9,452 nucleotides of DNA from Planctomycetota bacterium (GTDB lineage Bacteria; Planctomycetota; Planctomycetia; Pirellulales; Pirellulaceae), in NCBI GenBank assembly GCA_019347795.1, contig JAHWKS010000127.1, forward strand, positions 1 to 9,452, in the 5' to 3' direction. The notes below the pieces were generated by a model, which had not been told where the DNA came from, did no database searches, and saw nothing but the letters and a program-made list of their open reading frames with translations. Below are positions 5,357-9,452 of this stretch, in pieces; position 1 is the first letter of the stretch; every line of letters begins with the position of its first letter. Position numbers and translations under genes: made by a program.

Positions 5357-6319
5357 ATGTTGAGGAGACATGGACTGGCTTTTTGCGCAGCCGCAGCCTT
5401 GCTGTTGGCTGCCGGCGCCGTCGGCGCACAAGAACAGGAACGGGAGCGGAATCAGAATGATCAGGAACGGCCGCGAGCCGCCGCCCAGGAACGTGATCCC
5501 GCAGCCGCGGGAGCGCAGCGGACCGAAACCGACCGGCCCGGCGAGGCGCGCGGCCAGCGCGAACGAAATCGCGAAGGGCAAGCTGGCCGGGGTCAGCAGC
5601 TCGAGCAGCAGTTAGCTACCATGCTGGCGCTGGGCAATTGGAAGGAGATTCAAGTTAGTCAACTCGCTGCACAGAAGGCTCAAAGCCCGGAGGTGAAGGA
5701 GTTTGCTCAGAAGATGGTTCAGGATCACACCCAGTTTCTCCAGCAGCTCCAGCAGTTCGTTCCGCAGGGACAACTGGACGACCTTCGCTCCAGCGGAGGC
5801 CGGGAGGCCGTCGGAGCGGTGGACGCCCGCACCGGCGTGCAGCCGGAAGGCGCCGCGGACCGCGAGCGAGAGGCCCGTCCGGGCGCGGAGCGGAATCGTG
5901 AAGGCGCCGATCGCAAACGCGAAGCAAATCGCGAAGAACAAGCCGCGGATCAACCGAACCGCCAACGCCGGCCTGGCGCGGCCGGCCAAGCCTCCGCTCG
6001 AGGGCCAGGCGGCCCCATAACCCAAATCGCCAAGCAAGCGACGAAGCGGTCCCTGCAGCGAACCACCGAGCTGCTCAATGAAAAGCAAGGCCGCGAGTTC
6101 GACCAGTGCTACATCGGGCAGCAGATCGTCGCGCACATTGAAACGGTTTCAAAGCTGGAAGCGATGCAGAACCACGGATCGCCCCAGTTCCAGGCGGTAA
6201 TCCGCAAGGGCGTGCAAACCACCGAGGAGCACCTGAAGGAAGCTGGCGCCATCGCGCAGACGTTGGAGCGAGCAGGGGGCGCGCGTCCGACCGGCGCCCA
6301 ACCGGCGCGGACGCCGTAG
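5357..6319 (+). CDS. Secreted DUF4142 protein with long charged insert
   Basis: The 320-residue product has a Sec signal peptide (1-24, core LAFCAAAALLLAAGAVGA). A disordered Arg/Glu/Gln-rich segment follows (25-80). Residues about 81-135 (LATMLALGNWKEIQVSQLAA, then SPEVKEFAQKMVQDHTQFLQ) match the first helical pair of DUF4142, a ferritin-like four-helix-bundle family of exported proteins with no settled function. Residues 218-305 (including QCYIGQQIVAHIETVSKLEA and TTEEHLKEAGAIAQTLE) match the second half. Between them, residues about 141-217 are a low-complexity Arg/Glu/Ala/Gly insert. NRE motifs recur in the N-terminal segment and the insert (71-73, 180-182, 191-193). Usual family members run straight through this point, so the insert is unusual. 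The short tail is Pro/Ala/Gly-rich. The protein is probably periplasmic. The gene is divergent from the SUMF1-fold gene and convergent with the RND gene, so it is likely monocistronic. Its function is unknown. Confidence 0.9.
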   Translation: MLRRHGLAFCAAAALLLAAGAVGAQEQERERNQNDQERPRAAAQERDPAAAGAQRTETDRPGEARGQRERNREGQAGRGQQLEQQLATMLALGNWKEIQVSQLAAQKAQSPEVKEFAQKMVQDHTQFLQQLQQFVPQGQLDDLRSSGGREAVGAVDARTGVQPEGAADREREARPGAERNREGADRKREANREEQAADQPNRQRRPGAAGQASARGPGGPITQIAKQATKRSLQRTTELLNEKQGREFDQCYIGQQIVAHIETVSKLEAMQNHGSPQFQAVIRKGVQTTEEHLKEAGAIAQTLERAGGARPTGAQPARTP

Positions 6320-6325
6320 CGAAGA

Positions 6326-9300
6326 TTATCTTGCTTCCGGTCGATGCGCGCCGTCGGTGCGGCGCGCATGCGGCCGAGGCGCTGGACTGCCCTCGACCTG
6401 AGCGGCGGGCGTCTCGTCTTCCGCCGGCTTCTTTGTCCGGCCGAAGACGCGGCCCAGCGGCCCGGCCAGAAGCGCCGGCAGAAAAATCAAGTCGCCCACG
6501 AGGGCGGCCGAGAGAAGCGTCAACATCAGCACGCCGAACCGCTGCGTCGGCGTGAAGCTGCTCACGGCGAACACCGCCAGGCCGAGTCCGCCGATGGCGG
6601 TCGTCTGCGTCATCGCCACGGCACAGCGGCGATAGGCCAGCCGGATCGAGCCGATGCGGTCGAGCCCCTGGTCCAGGCCCTTGCGGAACCAGGTGAGGAA
6701 GTGGATGGTGTCGTCCACCGCCACACCCATCGCCACGCTGGCGGTCATCATCGAGCCGATATCGACGGAAACGCCCAGCCACCCCATCGCGCCGAAGATG
6801 ATCATCACGGGAAACACGTTGGGGATCATCGAGACCAGTCCGGCCCGGATGCTTCGCAACAGGACGACCATCACCACGGCGATCATCACAAAGGCCCAGC
6901 CGATGCTCTCGATCAGGCTGTTGAGCAACGTCCGCTGAGCCTTGTAGACCACCGGCACAACGCCCGTGTAGACCGCGGAGACGCCGATCACCGGGGCGCC
7001 CTTGTTGAACCGCGTCGTCACGACCTGCGGCGTTTCCTCCCCCTCGCCGAAGCGATGATCGCGGGCGTCGATTGCCAACCGGCCGCGATCGGTGAACAAC
7101 TGCGGATCCAGCGGGGCGTCCGGATCGAGCAGCACGACGCCGTCGAAGTCCGCCGCCAGGCGAGCCGTCTCCGTCGGCGCGCCCTCGGCGGGCACGCCAT
7201 AGTATTCGACCACGAGTCGTGCGTTGCGTAACAGGCCGTAGAGCGTTTCGGCGAAGAGGCGCGTCTGCTGCAAGGGATCGACGCCACTTGAATCCGCCGC
7301 ATCTTCGTCGGGGCGATCTTCTTCCGGAAAGGCTGGACCGACCAGCAGCACGCGAGGCGCGGAATCCAGCTCCAACGCATCGAGGCCGCGGAGGACTTCC
7401 TCTCGCACGCGGTAGGCGGCCATGACCGGCTCGACCGCCTGCTTCAGCTCGCCCACAAACTCGCCGTAGTCGAGATCGCCGAAGGCACGCAAGCGCAGGC
7501 TTACTCGCCACAGCTCGGCCTGATCGCGGCGGTCGATGCGGAGGTAATCGGCCTCAATCATCTCCTGCCGGTGCTGCTCCAGCGCCGACTGATACGCCCG
7601 CCGTCGGGCGAAGCTTTGCAGCCCCCCGCCGGCTTCCGGCAACTCGGGGGCGAACGTGGCCGCGGTCATCACGCCGCCGACCTGGCCTCCTGCGCCGCGG
7701 CCGAAGGTCTGCTCGATGGCCCGCTCCACCTGCCGCACCATCACGACGCGCTCCAGCAACCCGAGCTGGTAATTCGCTTGCGGATCATCCGGGTTTCGCT
7801 CACCGGTCAGCGGCGGCACGCGCGAGGCGTCTACCCGCAGCACCATCTCGAGCGGCACGAGCGGGCCGAGATTCTCCTCCAGCCACGCGTAGTCCTGCAC
7901 GATCTCCGCATCATCGCGAAAGAGCTTGAGCATCTGCACGGAGGTATCGACCTTCGTCAGCCCCACGGCGAAAGTGATTGCGACGACGGCGAAGACGGCG
8001 GCCGTCGCGGCATGGCGGCGGATGACGAAGTCGGCCATGCCGTCCCAGAACCGCCGGATGGCCCGCACCGCCGGCGAGTCCAGCGGGACCGACTCGGGCG
8101 ACTCCCGCCGAAACCCCGGCGCCCACACCTCGAGCCACGCCGGCAGCACGAGGAACAACAAGAGGAGCGTGGCCATCACGCCCGCGGCCGAGAAGGCGCC
8201 GAACTTGGTGATCGGCACAATCTCGCTCGTGCACAGCGAGAGCAACCCGAGCGCGGTGGTGAACGCCGCCAGGGCGCACGGCTTCCAACCGTGACGCAGC
8301 GCTCGCTCCGGGGCGCCTTCGACACCGTGCTCGCGGACCGCGTCGCGATAGTAATTGACCATGTGCACGGCGCCCGACATGCCGAGCACGTAGACCAGGG
8401 CGGGCATCGTCATCAGCACGGCGTCCATCGCGCTGCCGCTCCACCACACAAGTCCGACGCTGATGATTCCCGCCGCGCCGCCGATGAAGAAGACCAGCGC
8501 CGTCACTTTTACGCTGCGAAAGCAGATCAGGGCCAAGAGCAGCCCCACGGCGGCGGCAAATCCGATCAATCGCACCTGCGTGCGAGTGCCTTCTTCATCG
8601 ATGGCGACGTTATCCACGGGCGGTCCGCCCAACCGCAGTTCGTGGGGACTCACGCCTGACTCTTCGGCGTAGATGCGAATGCGCCCTCGCGGCTTGCCGA
8701 ACCAGCCGCGGCCGACCGCCAGGTGCAGGTTCTCGCGAGCCGTGGGCGTGAGCGTGACGATCAGGCACGTCTGCTCGCCGTCGGGACCGAACAGCAGTCC
8801 GCGGAGGCGCGTAGGGGCAACCGCGCGGGCTTCACGGCGGGCCTCTTCATCCGCGTCGCCGCCGCGAAGGAGGATTCCCTCGTCGCCGGCCAGACGCTCC
8901 ATCACGTCGGGCCCGGTGGTCACGGTTTTGAAGAGCCGCGCCTCCAGGAGTGTGATGTCCTTGTAGTAACGCTCCGGCAACGTCGCGAGGTGGTCCCCCT
9001 CGGCGGTGTTGCGGCCGCGGATAACGCGTTCGATCGCGAACCACACCGAGGTGTAAAGATTGGCTTCTCCCTGCCAGCGAAAGAGCCGGCCATCGGGCGT
9101 AATGAAGTACCAGCGATGTCCCGTTCCACGCAGCCACCTTTCGTCGAGGCCGGCCCAGTTCTGGAAATCCTGGATAACCGTCCTCTCCGCCTCCTGCGTG
9201 GTGGCGACGTAGAGTCCCAGCGCGTCGCCGACAAACTTTTGCGGCTTGAGCGAGTCGGCGTCGCCCGGCGCCGCCAGCACGTCGCGATGCCGCGCGTCTG

Positions 9301-9452
9301 CATCCGGCGGGGCGAGCTTCTCTTTCAGCAGCGCGAGGCTGTCGGACCCGGCGGTGCAGCCGGGCCAGCTCACCAGGACGAACTGCTCCCCGACAAAATG
9401 CTCGCGAAACCACGCCAGCTCGGCCGTCTCGGTGAACCCTTCGGGCAGCCAG
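6326..9452 (-). CDS. RND/MMPL-family exporter, 5' end beyond the window
   Basis: 1041 codons are visible. The frame stays open to the right edge, and residues before the internal GTG at 9373 (WLPEGFTETAELAWF, then VGEQFVL) continue the family pattern, so the true start and TM1 lie outside. Numbering from the Val at 9373: first periplasmic loop to about 265; TM2-TM6 near 268-285, 290-311, 317-341, 366-384 and 389-414; TM7 near 453-472; a large second loop to about 815; TM8-TM12 from 817 to 970. The loop-TM bundle duplication is the RND plan, and the sequence resembles the MMPL/HpnN-like branch that exports lipids or other hydrophobic substrates. The Asp pair expected for proton relay is present in the second half (GVAVDDTIHF, D887-D888), but the matching site in the first half reads GMSGAVH. 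A charged Pro-rich tail (978-1015) ends at TAA 6328-6326. The substrate is unknown and no membrane-fusion protein gene is visible. Confidence 0.95.
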   Translation of the reverse strand, partial: WLPEGFTETAELAWFREHFVGEQFVLVSWPGCTAGSDSLALLKEKLAPPDADARHRDVLAAPGDADSLKPQKFVGDALGLYVATTQEAERTVIQDFQNWAGLDERWLRGTGHRWYFITPDGRLFRWQGEANLYTSVWFAIERVIRGRNTAEGDHLATLPERYYKDITLLEARLFKTVTTGPDVMERLAGDEGILLRGGDADEEARREARAVAPTRLRGLLFGPDGEQTCLIVTLTPTARENLHLAVGRGWFGKPRGRIRIYAEESGVSPHELRLGGPPVDNVAIDEEGTRTQVRLIGFAAAVGLLLALICFRSVKVTALVFFIGGAAGIISVGLVWWSGSAMDAVLMTMPALVYVLGMSGAVHMVNYYRDAVREHGVEGAPERALRHGWKPCALAAFTTALGLLSLCTSEIVPITKFGAFSAAGVMATLLLLFLVLPAWLEVWAPGFRRESPESVPLDSPAVRAIRRFWDGMADFVIRRHAATAAVFAVVAITFAVGLTKVDTSVQMLKLFRDDAEIVQDYAWLEENLGPLVPLEMVLRVDASRVPPLTGERNPDDPQANYQLGLLERVVMVRQVERAIEQTFGRGAGGQVGGVMTAATFAPELPEAGGGLQSFARRRAYQSALEQHRQEMIEADYLRIDRRDQAELWRVSLRLRAFGDLDYGEFVGELKQAVEPVMAAYRVREEVLRGLDALELDSAPRVLLVGPAFPEEDRPDEDAADSSGVDPLQQTRLFAETLYGLLRNARLVVEYYGVPAEGAPTETARLAADFDGVVLLDPDAPLDPQLFTDRGRLAIDARDHRFGEGEETPQVVTTRFNKGAPVIGVSAVYTGVVPVVYKAQRTLLNSLIESIGWAFVMIAVVMVVLLRSIRAGLVSMIPNVFPVMIIFGAMGWLGVSVDIGSMMTASVAMGVAVDDTIHFLTWFRKGLDQGLDRIGSIRLAYRRCAVAMTQTTAIGGLGLAVFAVSSFTPTQRFGVLMLTLLSAALVGDLIFLPALLAGPLGRVFGRTKKPAEDETPAAQVEGSPAPRPHARRTDGAHRPEAR
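6344..6369. terminator. Hairpin overlapping the end of the RND gene, possible terminator for the convergent DUF4142 gene
   Basis: ATGCGCGCCG (6344-6353) and CGGCGCGCAT (6360-6369) form a perfect 10-bp GC-rich stem with the 6-nt loop TCGGTG. It begins 25 nt after the DUF4142 stop and lies within the last codons of the RND gene on the other strand. No T-tract follows on either strand, so intrinsic termination is uncertain. With only 6 nt between the two stop codons, some shared or overlapping termination signal is expected. Confidence 0.4.

Noticed and set aside
7571..8659. 362-residue open frame on the + strand opposite the RND gene
   Set aside because: It is antisense to well-formed membrane helices and very rich in His, Arg and Gln. 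No independent support.
9371..9373. GTG as start of the RND gene
   Set aside because: The frame remains open to base 9452 and its upstream residues continue the conserved family sequence, so this is an internal Val in GEQFVLVSWPGC.

Overview
The window looks like chromosomal DNA of a GC-rich planctomycete, probably from the Pirellulales side. The evidence is the gene content: a secreted protein with two planctomycete-type CxxCH cytochrome domains, a secreted SUMF1/formylglycine-generating-enzyme-fold protein, a DUF4142 protein and an RND/MMPL exporter with the planctomycete-style 'GEQFVLVSWPGC' segment. Shine-Dalgarno sites are mostly poor or absent, which also fits. This placement is inference from family knowledge; no marker gene is present.

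Layout. 1-60: a strong stem-loop with a T-rich tail, probably the terminator of a gene left of the window. 61-634: no convincing gene, but several small direct and inverted repeats, including a duplicated ACGTTAAnCGGACCG module just upstream of the next gene. 635-1091 (+): a small gene of an uncharacterised family whose two halves lie in different frames, so a frameshift, a pseudogene or an assembly error. 1212-1598 (+): a small membrane protein with two TM helices and a zinc-ribbon tail. 1599-1675: a convergent gap almost filled by a large inverted repeat. 1676-4829 (-): two co-directional genes, first the SUMF1-fold protein and then the double-cytochrome protein with a peptidase-like C-terminal region that appears to have lost its metal-binding motif. 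4830-5356: a divergent intergenic region with a REP-like palindrome and a hairpin. 5357-6319 (+): a secreted DUF4142 protein split by a long charged insert. 6326-9452 (-): an RND/MMPL exporter whose 5' end is outside the window; it converges on the DUF4142 gene with 6 nt between stop codons.

How the genes may work together. The SUMF1-fold and cytochrome proteins both carry Sec-type signal peptides and probably form one transcription unit acting outside the cytoplasmic membrane. The DUF4142 and RND genes are adjacent but convergent, so they are not an operon. I see no CRISPR array, tRNA, rRNA, transposase, phage gene or recognisable defence system. The best leads are the split gene at 635-1091 with its repeat-rich upstream region, and the cytochrome/degenerate-peptidase plus SUMF1-fold pair. 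Neither is enough to claim a new system.
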